64,000 nucleotides of DNA from Streptomyces pyxinae (GTDB lineage: Bacteria > Actinomycetota > Actinomycetes > Streptomycetales > Streptomycetaceae): positions 62,001 through 126,000 of the forward strand of contig NZ_JANUGQ010000013.1 of the NCBI RefSeq assembly GCF_024756275.1, read 5' to 3'. Below the pieces are notes generated by a model that was not told the DNA's origin, made no database searches, and saw only the letters and a program-made list of their open reading frames with translations. Shown here in pieces: positions 1-8,646 of this stretch; position 1 is the first letter of the stretch, and each line of letters begins with the position of its first letter. A program made the translations under genes and the position numbers.

Positions 1-2
1 TC

Positions 3-1943
3 GCGGGCACCACGTCGGACGCGGGCAAGAGCGTGGTCACCGCCGGGATCTGCCGCTGGCTGGTCCGGCAGGGCGTGAAGGTCGCGCCGTTCAAGGGCCA
101 GAACATGTCGCTCAACTCCTTCGTCACCCGGGAGGGCGCGGAGATCGGCCGGGCGCAGGCGATGCAGGCGCGGGCCGCCCGGGTGGAGCCGACGGCGCTG
201 ATGAACCCGGTACTGCTCAAGCCGGGCGGCGACCGGACGAGCCAGGTGGTGCTGCTGGGCAGGCCGGTGGGCGAGATGAGCGCCCGGGGCTACCACGGCG
301 GCCGGCAGCGGGAGCTGTTCGAGCCGGTCCTGGCCTGTCTGGAGGAGCTGCGGAGCACGTACGACGCGGTGATCTGCGAGGGGGCGGGCAGCCCGGCCGA
401 GATCAATCTGCGCCGTACCGACATCGTGAACATGGGCATCGCGCGGGCCGCCCGGCTGCCGGTGGTGGTGGTCGGGGACATCGACCGGGGCGGGGTCTTC
501 GCCCAGTTCTTCGGCACCACCGCGCTGCTGGCGCCGGAGGACCAGGAGCTGGTCGCCGGCTATCTGGTCAACAAGTTCCGGGGCGACGTCTCGCTGCTCG
601 AACCCGGTCTGGAGATGCTGCGCGGGCTGACCGGGCGGCCCTCGCTCGGGGTGCTGCCGTACGCCCACGGCCTCGGCATCGACGAGGAGGACGGGCTGCG
701 GGTGTCGCTGCGCGGGGCGGTCCGGGAGTCGGTGGTCGCGCCGCCGCTCGGGGACGAGCTGCTGCGGGTCGCGGTCTGTGCCGTGCCGCTGATGTCCAAC
801 TTCACCGATGTGGACGCGCTGGCCGCCGAGCCGGGTGTGGTGGTGCGGTTCGTGGACCGGCCCGAGGAGCTGGCCGACGCCGATCTGGCGGTGGTGCCCG
901 GCACCCGGGGCACCGTCCGGGCCCTGGCCTGGCTGCGCGCACGCGGGCTGGCCGGGGCGCTGGCCCGGCGCGCGGCGGAGGGCCGGCCGGTGCTGGGCGT
1001 CTGCGGCGGCTTCCAGCTGCTGGGCGAGCGCATCGTGGACGAGGTCGAGTCCCGGGCCGGCGAGGTCGAGGGCCTGGGCCTGCTGCCGGTACGGGTGCGG
1101 TTCGCCCGCGAGAAGACGCTGGCCCGGCCGGTGGGCGAGGCGCTCGGTGAGCCGGTGGAGGGGTACGAGATCCACCACGGCGTCGCCGAGGTGCTGGGCG
1201 GCGAACCGTTCCTGGACGGCTGCCGGGTCGGCGCGGTCTGGGGCACCCACTGGCACGGCTCGCTGGAGAGCGACGGCTTCCGCCGGGCGTTTCTGCGCGC
1301 GGTGGCGGCGGCGGCCGGGCGGCGGTTCGTCCCGGCCCCGGACACCTCCTTCGGCGTGCTGCGCGAGGAGCAGCTCGACCGGCTCGGCGACCTGATCGAG
1401 GAGCACGCCGACACCGGGGCGCTGCTCCGGCTGATCGAGCAGGGCCCGCCGCCGGGTCTCCCCTTCGTCCCGCCGGGGGCGCCGGCGTACCCGGAGCCCC
1501 GGCCGGAGACACCCGCGCGCCCGGAAGGGCCGTACCCGGGGGTCCCGGAGCCGTCTCCGTCCCCGGGGGAGCCGGGAGACCCGCAGCCGTCTCCGTCGCC
1601 GAGGGGCCCGGGGGCGCCTGTGCGCTTGGTGGGCCCGTCCCCAGAGCCGTCCGCGTCGCCGGGGGGCCCGGGAGAGCCGGGGGACCCGTACCCGCAGCCG
1701 CCTGCCTCCCCGGAGGCCCGGCCGGAAGCGCCCACGCGCCCGGTGGGCCCCCGCCCGGAACCGTCCGCCGCCCCGGAGAACCCGGGAGCGCCCGGGCGCC
1801 CGGAGGGCCCGTGTCCCGGGGTCCCGGAGTCGTCTGCCTCCCCGGAGGGCCTGCGCCCAGGAGGGCCCGGGGTCCCGAGAGACCCGGAAGGCCCGTTCCC
1901 GGAGGATCCGGCGGCCCCCGGAGCCCCGGGAGGTTCCGGGTGA
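3..1943 (+). CDS. cobQ: Cobyric acid synthase CobQ, 5' partial, with a proline-rich tail
   Basis: Glutamine- and ATP-dependent amidotransferase that amidates four side chains of adenosylcobyrinic acid a,c-diamide in cobalamin synthesis. The frame is open from the window edge and begins inside the ATP-binding P-loop (TTSDAGKS), so only a few N-terminal residues are missing. An N-terminal dethiobiotin-synthetase-like domain is followed by a class I glutamine amidotransferase domain with the nucleophile motif VCGGFQLLG (bases 1000-1026) and the histidine region GTHWHGS near base 1240. The conserved enzyme ends near base 1450. About 160 further codons form a Pro/Gly/Ser/Glu-rich tail made of degenerate repeats such as PEPSPSPG, which is not typical of the family. 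The tail may come from loss of the original stop by repeat expansion. The enzyme assignment is firm; a role for the tail is unknown. Confidence 0.95.
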   Translation, partial: AGTTSDAGKSVVTAGICRWLVRQGVKVAPFKGQNMSLNSFVTREGAEIGRAQAMQARAARVEPTALMNPVLLKPGGDRTSQVVLLGRPVGEMSARGYHGGRQRELFEPVLACLEELRSTYDAVICEGAGSPAEINLRRTDIVNMGIARAARLPVVVVGDIDRGGVFAQFFGTTALLAPEDQELVAGYLVNKFRGDVSLLEPGLEMLRGLTGRPSLGVLPYAHGLGIDEEDGLRVSLRGAVRESVVAPPLGDELLRVAVCAVPLMSNFTDVDALAAEPGVVVRFVDRPEELADADLAVVPGTRGTVRALAWLRARGLAGALARRAAEGRPVLGVCGGFQLLGERIVDEVESRAGEVEGLGLLPVRVRFAREKTLARPVGEALGEPVEGYEIHHGVAEVLGGEPFLDGCRVGAVWGTHWHGSLESDGFRRAFLRAVAAAAGRRFVPAPDTSFGVLREEQLDRLGDLIEEHADTGALLRLIEQGPPPGLPFVPPGAPAYPEPRPETPARPEGPYPGVPEPSPSPGEPGDPQPSPSPRGPGAPVRLVGPSPEPSASPGGPGEPGDPYPQPPASPEARPEAPTRPVGPRPEPSAAPENPGAPGRPEGPCPGVPESSASPEGLRPGGPGVPRDPEGPFPEDPAAPGAPGGSG

Positions 1944-2064
1944 GCGCCGCCGTCTCGTCCATGGGCCCGGGCCGCCCGTCGGCCCGTTCCGCCCCTTTCG
2001 TGATTCTTCCGTCCGCGCCGGGACCGGTCATGGTCCGCCCGGCGCAGAGCCCCGGAGTGCCCCG

Positions 2065-4296
2065 ATGACCACTTCTGCCGCCCCGACCACCGCGGCGCTC
2101 GCGCCCCACTACCCCTTCACCGCCGTCGTCGGCATGGACGACCTGCGGCTGGCGCTGCTGCTCAACGCGGTCTCGCCGGCCGTCGGCGGGGTGCTGGTGC
2201 GCGGCGAGAAGGGCACCGCCAAGTCGACGGCGGTGCGCGCGCTCGCGGCGCTGATGCCGGAGCTGGCGGTGGTCCCGGGCTGCCGGTTCTCCTGCGCGCC
2301 CGCCGCCCCGGACCCGCGCTGCCCGGACGGCCCGCACGAGCCGGGCCCGGGGGTGACCCGGCCGGCCCGGATGGTGGAGCTGCCGGTCGGCGCCTCCGAG
2401 GACCGGCTGGTGGGCGCGCTCGACATCGAGCGGGCGCTCTCCGAGGGCGTCAAGGCGTTCGAGCCCGGGCTGCTGGCCGACGCCCACCGGGGCGTGCTCT
2501 ACGTGGACGAGGTCAATCTGCTCCACGACCACCTGGTCGACCTGCTGCTCGACGCGGCGGCGATGGGCTCCTCGTACGTGGAGCGGGAGGGCGTCTCGGT
2601 CCGGCACGCCGCCCGGTTCCTGCTGGTCGGCACGATGAACCCGGAGGAGGGCGAGCTGCGGCCGCAGCTGCTCGACCGGTTCGGGCTCACCGTGGAGGTG
2701 GCCGCCTCCCGGGAGCCGGACCAGCGGGTCGAGGTGGTGCGGCGGCGGCTGGCGTACGACGACGACCCGGCCGGCTTCGCGGCGCGCTGGGCCTGTGAGG
2801 AGGCCGCGCTGCGGGAGCGCGTGGTGGCGGCCAGGGCGCTGCTGCCCGGGGTGCGGCTCGGGGACGGGGCGCTCCGCCAGATCGCGGCCACCTGTGCGGC
2901 GTTCGAGGTGGACGGGATGCGCGCCGACATCGTGATGGCCCGGACCGCGACCGCGCTGGCCGCCTGGGCCGGGCGGGACCGGGTGGCCTCGGAGGACGTA
3001 CGGCAGGCGGCGCTGCTGGCGCTGCCGCACCGGCGGCGGCGCAACCCGTTCGACGCGCCGGGACTGGACGAGGAGAAGCTCGACGAGGTGCTGGAGCGCT
3101 TCGGCGAGGAGGACGAGCCGGAGCCGGACCCCGAGCCGGAGAACCCGGTGGATCCCGATGCCGGCCCTGACGACTCCGACGGTCCTGACGGCCCCGACGG
3201 CGGCGGCCCGGACGGGGGCGCTCCGGACGATGGGCCCGACGGTGGCCCGGGCGGCGGCCCGGCCCCCGAGACGCCCGGTCCCGAGGTACCGCCGCAGGCC
3301 GACGGGCCGGAGGAGCCGGCGGCCGACGGTCCGGACGGGACGCCCCAGGAGACTCCGCCGGCCGGGGCTCCCGCCCCCGGGGCCGGGGAGCAGGCCCCGG
3401 TCCGGGCGGCGGAGCCGTTCCGCACCAGGGTGCTGAGCGTCCCGGGGCTGGGCGAGGGCGCGGCCGGGCGGCGTTCCCGGGCGCGTACCGAGCACGGCCG
3501 GACCACCGGGGCGCGGCGGCCCCGGGGCGCGCTGACCAAGCTGCACCTGGCCGCCACCGTGCACGCCGCCGCGCCGCACCAGCGGAGCCGGGGGCGCAGC
3601 GGGCCCGGGCTCGTGGTGCGCCGGGACGATCTGCGCCAGGCCACCCGGGAGGGGCGCGAGGGCAATCTGGTGCTCTTCGCGGTGGACGCCTCCGGGTCGA
3701 TGGCTGCGCGCAAGCGGATGGGCGCGGTGAAGGGCGCGGTGCTCTCGCTGCTGCTCGACGCCTACCAGCGGCGCGACAAGGTGGGGCTGATCACCTTCCG
3801 GGGCTCCGGCGCCGAACTCGTGCTGCCGCCCACCTCCTCGGTGGACGCGGCGGCGACCCGGCTGGAGCGGCTGCCGACCGGTGGCCGCACCCCGCTGGGC
3901 GCCGGGCTGCTGAAGGCCCATGACACCCTGCGGGTCGAGCGGCTGCGGGACCCCTCGCGCCGGCCGCTGCTGGTCGTCGTCACCGACGGCCGGGCCACCG
4001 GGGGCCGCGAGCCGCTGGCGTTCGCCGCCCGGGCGGCCGGGCTGCACGCCGCCGAGGGCACCGCCTCCGTGGTGGTCGACTGCGAGACGGGACCGGTGCG
4101 GCTGGGGCTGGCCGGGGAGCTGGCCCGGGCCTTGGGCGGTACCGCCGTCACCCTGGACGAGCTGCGCGCCGACGCCATCGCCGGGGTGGTGCGGGACGCC
4201 CGGGACGCCGACGCGGGGGCCGTACGGGCCACCCGGGCCGGACGGGGCGCACGGACCGGGGGCGCCCGGGCCGGAGCCGGCGGGCGGGTCGCGTGA
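2065..4296 (+). CDS. Magnesium/cobalt chelatase-type AAA+ and VWA protein (ChlI-ChlD fusion)
   Basis: 743-residue fusion of a BchI-like AAA+ ATPase with a BchD-like von Willebrand A domain. Walker A is GEKGTAKST (residues 47-55), and Walker B reads LYVDEVNLL. An acidic Pro/Gly/Asp-rich linker follows (about residues 340-460), typical of D subunits. The C-terminal VWA domain carries the MIDAS motif DASGS (residues 541-545). Between cobQ and cobO it is best read as the ATPase partner of a CobN-type cobaltochelatase that inserts cobalt into hydrogenobyrinic acid diamide; CobN itself is not in the window. Many genomes label this family magnesium chelatase, and the cobalt role here is inferred from context. 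Its TGA overlaps a GTG at 4293. Confidence 0.9.
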   Translation: MTTSAAPTTAALAPHYPFTAVVGMDDLRLALLLNAVSPAVGGVLVRGEKGTAKSTAVRALAALMPELAVVPGCRFSCAPAAPDPRCPDGPHEPGPGVTRPARMVELPVGASEDRLVGALDIERALSEGVKAFEPGLLADAHRGVLYVDEVNLLHDHLVDLLLDAAAMGSSYVEREGVSVRHAARFLLVGTMNPEEGELRPQLLDRFGLTVEVAASREPDQRVEVVRRRLAYDDDPAGFAARWACEEAALRERVVAARALLPGVRLGDGALRQIAATCAAFEVDGMRADIVMARTATALAAWAGRDRVASEDVRQAALLALPHRRRRNPFDAPGLDEEKLDEVLERFGEEDEPEPDPEPENPVDPDAGPDDSDGPDGPDGGGPDGGAPDDGPDGGPGGGPAPETPGPEVPPQADGPEEPAADGPDGTPQETPPAGAPAPGAGEQAPVRAAEPFRTRVLSVPGLGEGAAGRRSRARTEHGRTTGARRPRGALTKLHLAATVHAAAPHQRSRGRSGPGLVVRRDDLRQATREGREGNLVLFAVDASGSMAARKRMGAVKGAVLSLLLDAYQRRDKVGLITFRGSGAELVLPPTSSVDAAATRLERLPTGGRTPLGAGLLKAHDTLRVERLRDPSRRPLLVVVTDGRATGGREPLAFAARAAGLHAAEGTASVVVDCETGPVRLGLAGELARALGGTAVTLDELRADAIAGVVRDARDADAGAVRATRAGRGARTGGARAGAGGRVA

Positions 4297-4382
4297 GCGC
4301 GCCGCCGGGCAGCACGAGGACCACGCTCACCGCGAGCACCACCACGACAGGAACCACCAGGACCACCGGGAGGGCCGGGTAA
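4293..4382 (+). CDS. Possible 29-residue coupled peptide between the chelatase and cobO
   Basis: A 30-codon frame starts with GTG overlapping the chelatase stop (GTGA) and ends in TAA overlapping the cobO start (TAATG). It would encode a Thr/Ser/Gly-rich peptide. It fills the gap exactly and could carry ribosomes from one gene to the next. The same bases read in the cobO frame are His-rich (HAHREHHH), but that frame has no start codon upstream of the cobO ATG. I recognise no family. It may be a coupling device or chance. Confidence 0.3.
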   Translation: MSAPPGSTRTTLTASTTTTGTTRTTGRAG

Positions 4383-4990
4383 TGCCGCAGGGACAGCCGA
4401 CCGTCGTACCGCAGGACGGCCTGACCACCCGTCAGCGCCGCAACCGGCCGCTGGTGATGGTGCACACCGGCGTCGGCAAGGGGAAGTCCACCGCCGCCTT
4501 CGGGATGGCGCTGCGCGCCTGGAACCAGGGCTGGCCGGTCGGGGTCTTCCAGTTCGTCAAGTCGGCCAAGTGGAAGGTCGGCGAGGAGAACGCGCTGAAG
4601 GCGCTGGGTGCCACCGGCCAGGGCGGCCCGGTGACCTGGCACAAGATGGGCGAGGGCTGGTCCTGGATCCAGCGCCCGACGGCCGAGGGCGAGCCCTCCC
4701 ACGAGGAGAAGGCGCGCGAGGGCTGGGAGCAGGTCAAGCGGGACCTGGCGGCGGAGACGTACGAGTTCTACGTGCTGGACGAGTTCGCCTATCTGCTCCA
4801 CTGGGGCTGGGTGGACACCGCCGAGGTGATCGAGGTGCTGCGGAACCGGCCCGGCCGCCAGCATGTGGTGATCACCGGCCGCAACGCCCCGGCCGAGCTG
4901 TGCGACTTCGCGGACCTGGTCACCGACATGTCCAAGGTGAAGCACCCGATGGACGCCGGGCAGAAGGGCCAGCGGGGCATCGAGTGGTAG
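4382..4990 (+). CDS. cobO: Cob(I)yrinic acid a,c-diamide adenosyltransferase CobO
   Basis: Transfers the 5'-deoxyadenosyl group of ATP to the reduced corrinoid. The protein has 202 residues, the normal size for CobO/BtuR. The P-loop is HTGVGKGKST (residues 28-37), and the Walker B-like stretch is YEFYVLDEFAYLL. The ATG at 4382 is supported by a GGAG motif about ten bases upstream and by the start PQGQP before the conserved core, although the frame stays open upstream. The stop overlaps the cobB GTG start by seven bases, so the two are probably translated together. Confidence 0.95.
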   Translation: MPQGQPTVVPQDGLTTRQRRNRPLVMVHTGVGKGKSTAAFGMALRAWNQGWPVGVFQFVKSAKWKVGEENALKALGATGQGGPVTWHKMGEGWSWIQRPTAEGEPSHEEKAREGWEQVKRDLAAETYEFYVLDEFAYLLHWGWVDTAEVIEVLRNRPGRQHVVITGRNAPAELCDFADLVTDMSKVKHPMDAGQKGQRGIEW

Positions 4991-6387
4991 CACGTCTCGT
5001 CATCGCCGCGCCCTCCTCCGGCGCGGGCAAGACCACGGTGGCCACCGGTCTGATGGCCGCGCTCGCCGGCCGGGGGCTCGCGGTGTCCCCGCACAAGGTG
5101 GGCCCGGACTACATCGACCCGGGCTACCACGCGCTGGCCACCGGCCGGCCGGGCCGCAACCTGGACGCCTTCATGTGCGGTACGGCGCTGGTCGCCCCGC
5201 TCTTCGCGCACGGCGCGCGCGGCTGCGACGTGGCCGTGGTGGAGGGCGTGATGGGCCTCTACGACGGCGCCGCCGACCAGGGCGAGCTGGCCTCCACCGC
5301 GCAGGTGGCGAAGATCCTGCGGGCGCCGGTGGTGCTGGTGGTGGACGCCTCCTCGCAGTCCCGCTCGGTGGCGGCGCTGGTGCACGGCTTCGCCTCCTGG
5401 GACCCGGAGGTGCGCATCGGCGGGGTGATCCTCAACAAGGTGGCCACCGACCGGCACGAGCACCTGCTCCGGGAGGCGCTGGGCGGCTCCGGGGTGCCGG
5501 TGCTCGGGGTACTGCGCCGGGCGCCCGCCGTGGCCACGCCCTCCCGCCATCTGGGCCTGGTCCCGGTGGCCGAGCGGCAGGCCGAGGCGGTGGACGCGGT
5601 GGCCGCCCAGGCCGAACAGGTGCGCGCCGGCTGCGACCTGGACGCCCTGCTGGCCCTGGCCGGGTCCGCTCCCCCGCTGCCGGACGCCCCCTGGGACCCG
5701 GTGGCGGCGCTGGCGGCCGGGGCCGGGGCGGAGGCGGCCGGGGCCGAGGCGCAAGGGCCCGGGGCCGGGGTGGTCCCGGTCGGCGGGCGGCCGGTGGTGG
5801 CGGTGGCGGGCGGGGCGGCGTTCACCTTCTCGTACGCCGAGAACGCCGAGCTGCTGGCCGCCGCCGGGGCCGAGGTGGTGCCCTTCGACCCGCTGCGGGA
5901 CGAGAAGCTGCCGGACGGCACCCGGGGTCTGGTGATCGGCGGGGGCTTCCCCGAGGTGTACGGCTCCGAGCTCTCCGCCAACGCGGCGCTGCGCGAGGCG
6001 GTGGCCGCGCTGGCCCGGGAGGGCGCCCCGGTCGCCGCCGAGTGCGCCGGACTGCTCTATCTGGCCCGGTCGCTGGACGGCCGGCCGATGTGCGGGGTGC
6101 TGGACGCGGACGCCCGGATGACCCCCCGGCTGACGCTCGGCTACCGGGACGCGGTGGCGCTGCACGACAGCCCGCTGGCGGCCACGGGCACCCGGATGCG
6201 GGGGCACGAGTTCCACCGCACGGTGCTGGAGCCGGGCGCGGGCGAGACCCCGGCCTGGGGGCTGCGGCAGCCAGAGCGGCGGGTGGAGGGCTTCGTCCGG
6301 GCGGGGGTGCACGCCAGCTATGTGCACACCCACTGGGCGGCCCTCCCCGCCACGGCCCGCCGGTTCGTCACGGCCTGCGCGCCATGA
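4984..6387 (+). CDS. cobB: Cobyrinate/hydrogenobyrinate a,c-diamide synthase CobB
   Basis: ATP- and glutamine-dependent amidation of the a and c side chains of (hydrogeno)byrinic acid. The protein has 467 residues. The N-terminal P-loop is PSSGAGKTT (residues 10-18). The C-terminal glutamine amidotransferase domain has the nucleophile in ECAGLLYLARS (Cys354) and a GHEFH motif near base 6210. The frame is open upstream, but GTG at 4984 gives the conserved N-terminus VARLVIAAPSSG and sits inside the cobO end. Between the two domains is an Ala/Gly-rich linker (about bases 5700-5790) of low complexity. The TGA overlaps the next ATG (ATGA). Confidence 0.95.
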   Translation: MVARLVIAAPSSGAGKTTVATGLMAALAGRGLAVSPHKVGPDYIDPGYHALATGRPGRNLDAFMCGTALVAPLFAHGARGCDVAVVEGVMGLYDGAADQGELASTAQVAKILRAPVVLVVDASSQSRSVAALVHGFASWDPEVRIGGVILNKVATDRHEHLLREALGGSGVPVLGVLRRAPAVATPSRHLGLVPVAERQAEAVDAVAAQAEQVRAGCDLDALLALAGSAPPLPDAPWDPVAALAAGAGAEAAGAEAQGPGAGVVPVGGRPVVAVAGGAAFTFSYAENAELLAAAGAEVVPFDPLRDEKLPDGTRGLVIGGGFPEVYGSELSANAALREAVAALAREGAPVAAECAGLLYLARSLDGRPMCGVLDADARMTPRLTLGYRDAVALHDSPLAATGTRMRGHEFHRTVLEPGAGETPAWGLRQPERRVEGFVRAGVHASYVHTHWAALPATARRFVTACAP

Positions 6388-6986
6388 ACCACCGGGACAC
6401 GGAACCGGCACCGGCCGGGCCGGGCGCGGCGACGACCGGTCCCGGCCCGGTGACGACCGGTCCCGGCCTGGCGACGACCGGTCCCGGCCCGGCGGTGACC
6501 GGGCCGGGGCTGGTGGTCGGGGTGGGGGCCGGGTGCGGGGTGACCGCCGGCGCGGTGCTGGAGCTGATCACCGGGACGCTGGCCGCCGCCGGGCTCGCCG
6601 CCGCCGAGGTGGTGGCGCTGGCCACGGTCGAGGCCAAGGCGGCCGAACCCGGCCTGCTCGCCGCCGCCGGGCGGCTGGGCGTGCCGCTGCTCCCGCTCCC
6701 CGCCGGGCGGCTGGCGGGGATTCCCGTACCGCATCCCTCCCCGGCGGCGCTCACCGCCGTCGGCACCCCCTCGGTGGCGGAGGCCGCCGCGCTGGCGGCC
6801 GGCACCGGCGCGGAGCTGCTCGTCCCCAAGCGGAAGGCGGGGCGGGTGACCTGTGCGGTCGCCCGGCTGAAACCGGTCGCGGAGCCGCCCGGCAGACGGC
6901 CGGCCGGGCCGCCGCCGGGGTTGCCGGCCCGGCCACCGGGTAAGCCGGTGGCACAGCGGTCACCGGGTGGAGCCGGTCGACCGTGA
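6384..6986 (+). CDS. Cobalamin biosynthesis protein, CbiG C-terminal / CobE-like
   Basis: About 200 residues. The core (VVGVGAGCGV to about base 6880) matches the CbiG C-terminal/CobE domain, whose family acts around ring contraction at the precorrin-5/6 stage; CobE itself has no firmly defined reaction. It starts in an ATGA overlap with cobB. The N-terminal 40 residues include a 7-residue repeat of the TTGPGP type encoded by four 21-base units. The C-terminus is Pro/Gly/Arg-rich. Neither end is conserved in the family, and both look like repeat expansions. The N-terminal CbiG hydrolase domain is absent, as in CobE. Confidence 0.8.
   Translation: MNHRDTEPAPAGPGAATTGPGPVTTGPGLATTGPGPAVTGPGLVVGVGAGCGVTAGAVLELITGTLAAAGLAAAEVVALATVEAKAAEPGLLAAAGRLGVPLLPLPAGRLAGIPVPHPSPAALTAVGTPSVAEAAALAAGTGAELLVPKRKAGRVTCAVARLKPVAEPPGRRPAGPPPGLPARPPGKPVAQRSPGGAGRP
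6429..6512 (+). repeat. In-frame 21-bp tandem repeat (4 units) in the CobE-like gene
   Basis: Four contiguous units of 21 bases, each reading Ala/Val-Thr-Thr-Gly-Pro-Gly-Pro/Leu (the last unit AVTGPGL). Units start at 6429, 6450, 6471 and 6492. The period is a multiple of three, so copy-number change would not shift the frame. Confidence 0.85.
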
Positions 6987-6993
6987 ACCGTAA

Positions 6994-7033
6994 ACCGGTG
7001 GACCGGTGGACCGGTGGACCGGTGGACCGGTGG
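6994..7033 (+). repeat. Five-copy 8-bp tandem repeat (ACCGGTGG)
   Basis: Five perfect copies of ACCGGTGG just after the CobE-like stop. They sit in a 349-base stretch (6987-7335) before cobC in which I see no other gene, riboswitch or strong terminator. Each copy contains the palindrome ACCGGT. Confidence 0.85.
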
Positions 7034-7335
7034 AGCACAGCCACCGGACAGGCCGGTCGCACAGCGGCGTCGAACACAGTCCTGAAAGGCAGTCCGGAAG
7101 GACGTCCTGAGACCCGGCCCCGGCCCTGCGCGCGGACCGTCCCGGGCGACCACCCCGGGCGACCGCTCCGGCACCGCCGCTCCGGGCGGCGGCTCCGGCG
7201 GCGGAGCGATCGCCCGAGCAGCGGTGTTGCACAACGGCATTGACAACACCGGCCGCACCGGGCTCCTTGGACATGCAGCGCTTCCGGCGGACCGCCACCC
7301 ACGGTCCGCCGTCCCCACCCCCCTCCCCCACCCCG

Positions 7336-8415
7336 ATGGCGGCCATGCATACCGACACTGACACCCACGACCTGCGTCACCACGGTGACGCCGAGGTACG
7401 GGACGAGAAGCTCACCGACCTCGCGGTCAACGTCCGTTCCCACACCCCGCCCGCCTGGCTGCGGGACCGGATCGCGGACTCGCTCACCGGCCTCGCCGCC
7501 TATCCCGACGCCCGGGCGGCGCGGGCGGCGGTGGCCGGGCGGCACGGGCTGCCCGTCGAGCACGTGCTGCTCACGGCGGGTGCGGCGGAGGCGTTCGTAC
7601 TGCTGGCCCGGGCGCTCCGGATACGCCGCCCCGTCGTGGTGCACCCGCAGTTCACCGAGCCCGAGGCGGCGCTCCGGGACGCCGGGCACCGGGTGCGGCG
7701 GGTGCTGCTGCGCGCCTCGGACGGCTTCCGGCTCGACCCGGCGGCGGTGCCGGAGGACGCCGATCTGGTCGTCGTGGGCAACCCGACCAACCCCACCTCG
7801 GTGCTGCACCCGGCCGCGACCCTGGCCCGGCTGGCCAGGCCGGGACGGACCCTGGTGGTGGACGAGGCGTTCATGGACGCGCTGCCGGGCGAGCCGGAGT
7901 CGCTGGCCGGACGGACGGACCTGCCGGGGGTGGTGGTGCTGCGCAGCCTCACCAAGACCTGGGGGCTGGCCGGGCTGCGGATCGGCTATGTGCTGGGCCC
8001 GCCCGCCACGATCGCCGCGCTGGAGCGGGCCCAGCCGCTCTGGCCGGTGTCCACGCCCGCGCTGGCGGCGGCCGAGGCGTGCATGACCGGGGCGGCCCTG
8101 GCCGAGGCCGAGCAGGCGGCGCACCGGATCGGTGTGGAGCGGGACCATCTGCTGGCCGGGCTCGCGGAGTTCGACGAGGTACGGGTGGTGACCCCGGCGG
8201 CCGGGCCCTTCGTGCTGGTCCGGATCGAGGGCGCGGCGGCGGTACGGGAGCGGCTGCGGTCCCTGGGCTTCGCGGCCCGGCGCGGTGACACCTTCCCGGG
8301 TCTGGGCCCCGAGTGGCTGCGGCTGGCGGTGCGCGACCGGGCCACCACCAACCGGTTCCTCCAGGCGCTGGACCAGGCCCTGGTGATGGCGGGGTGCACC
8401 TCGGCCGAGCGCTGA
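7336..8415 (+). CDS. cobC: CobC-type PLP-dependent threonine-phosphate decarboxylase/aminotransferase
   Basis: Fold type I PLP enzyme of the histidinol-phosphate aminotransferase family, 359 residues from the chosen start. In cobalamin operons this class (CobC/CobD type) supplies the aminopropanol linker by decarboxylating L-threonine phosphate. The PLP-binding Lys is in SLTKTWGLAGLRIGY (Lys207). Another conserved stretch is NPTNPTS near residue 155. The start is uncertain. ATG at 7336 or 7345 gives the compact N-terminus (HTDTDTHDLRHHGD), and the frame is open back to a TTG at 7240, but no candidate has a clear ribosome binding site. Cobalamin function is inferred from context. Confidence 0.85.
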   Translation: MAAMHTDTDTHDLRHHGDAEVRDEKLTDLAVNVRSHTPPAWLRDRIADSLTGLAAYPDARAARAAVAGRHGLPVEHVLLTAGAAEAFVLLARALRIRRPVVVHPQFTEPEAALRDAGHRVRRVLLRASDGFRLDPAAVPEDADLVVVGNPTNPTSVLHPAATLARLARPGRTLVVDEAFMDALPGEPESLAGRTDLPGVVVLRSLTKTWGLAGLRIGYVLGPPATIAALERAQPLWPVSTPALAAAEACMTGAALAEAEQAAHRIGVERDHLLAGLAEFDEVRVVTPAAGPFVLVRIEGAAAVRERLRSLGFAARRGDTFPGLGPEWLRLAVRDRATTNRFLQALDQALVMAGCTSAER

Positions 8416-8612
8416 GCCCCCACCCGGGTACCCGGCCCGGCGGGCCCTGTCCCCGCTCCGGCCGGGTCCCGGTCGGCCACGGGCGCGTACCCGCTCCGGT
8501 CGCCCTCCGGCCCCTTCTGGGCCCCCGGACCGCCTCGGGTGTCCGGGGCTCCGGGCGTCCGGGGGGCGGCTTCGGCGGCCCGAGATTGCGTCCCGCGCCA
8601 CCGTGAATTAAC

Positions 8613-8631
8613 TTAGGCCAGCCTAACCTAA
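8613..8631 (-). promoter_or_regulatory. Iron box (DmdR1/IdeR-DtxR operator)
   Basis: On the minus strand it reads TTAGGTTAGGCTGGCCTAA, matching the actinobacterial iron-box consensus TTAGGTTAGGCTCACCTAA at 17 of 19 positions. It lies 15 bases before the GTG of the acylase gene, where a bound repressor would block transcription when iron is sufficient. The consensus is from memory. Confidence 0.85.
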
Positions 8632-8646
8632 GAGAGCGGGACAGCT

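Noticed and set aside
802..4047. 1081-codon reverse-strand open frame opposite cobQ and the chelatase gene
   Set aside because: Low-complexity Pro/Arg/Gly composition, no family motifs, and it lies opposite two firm genes; it arises from GC-rich third positions.
6987..7335. Cobalamin riboswitch before cobC
   Set aside because: I looked for the conserved B12-box sequence and found none; the stretch holds short tandem repeats instead.
7240..7335. TTG start for cobC at 7240
   Set aside because: It would add a poorly conserved lead with no ribosome binding site; the ATGs at 7336/7345 give a better N-terminus.
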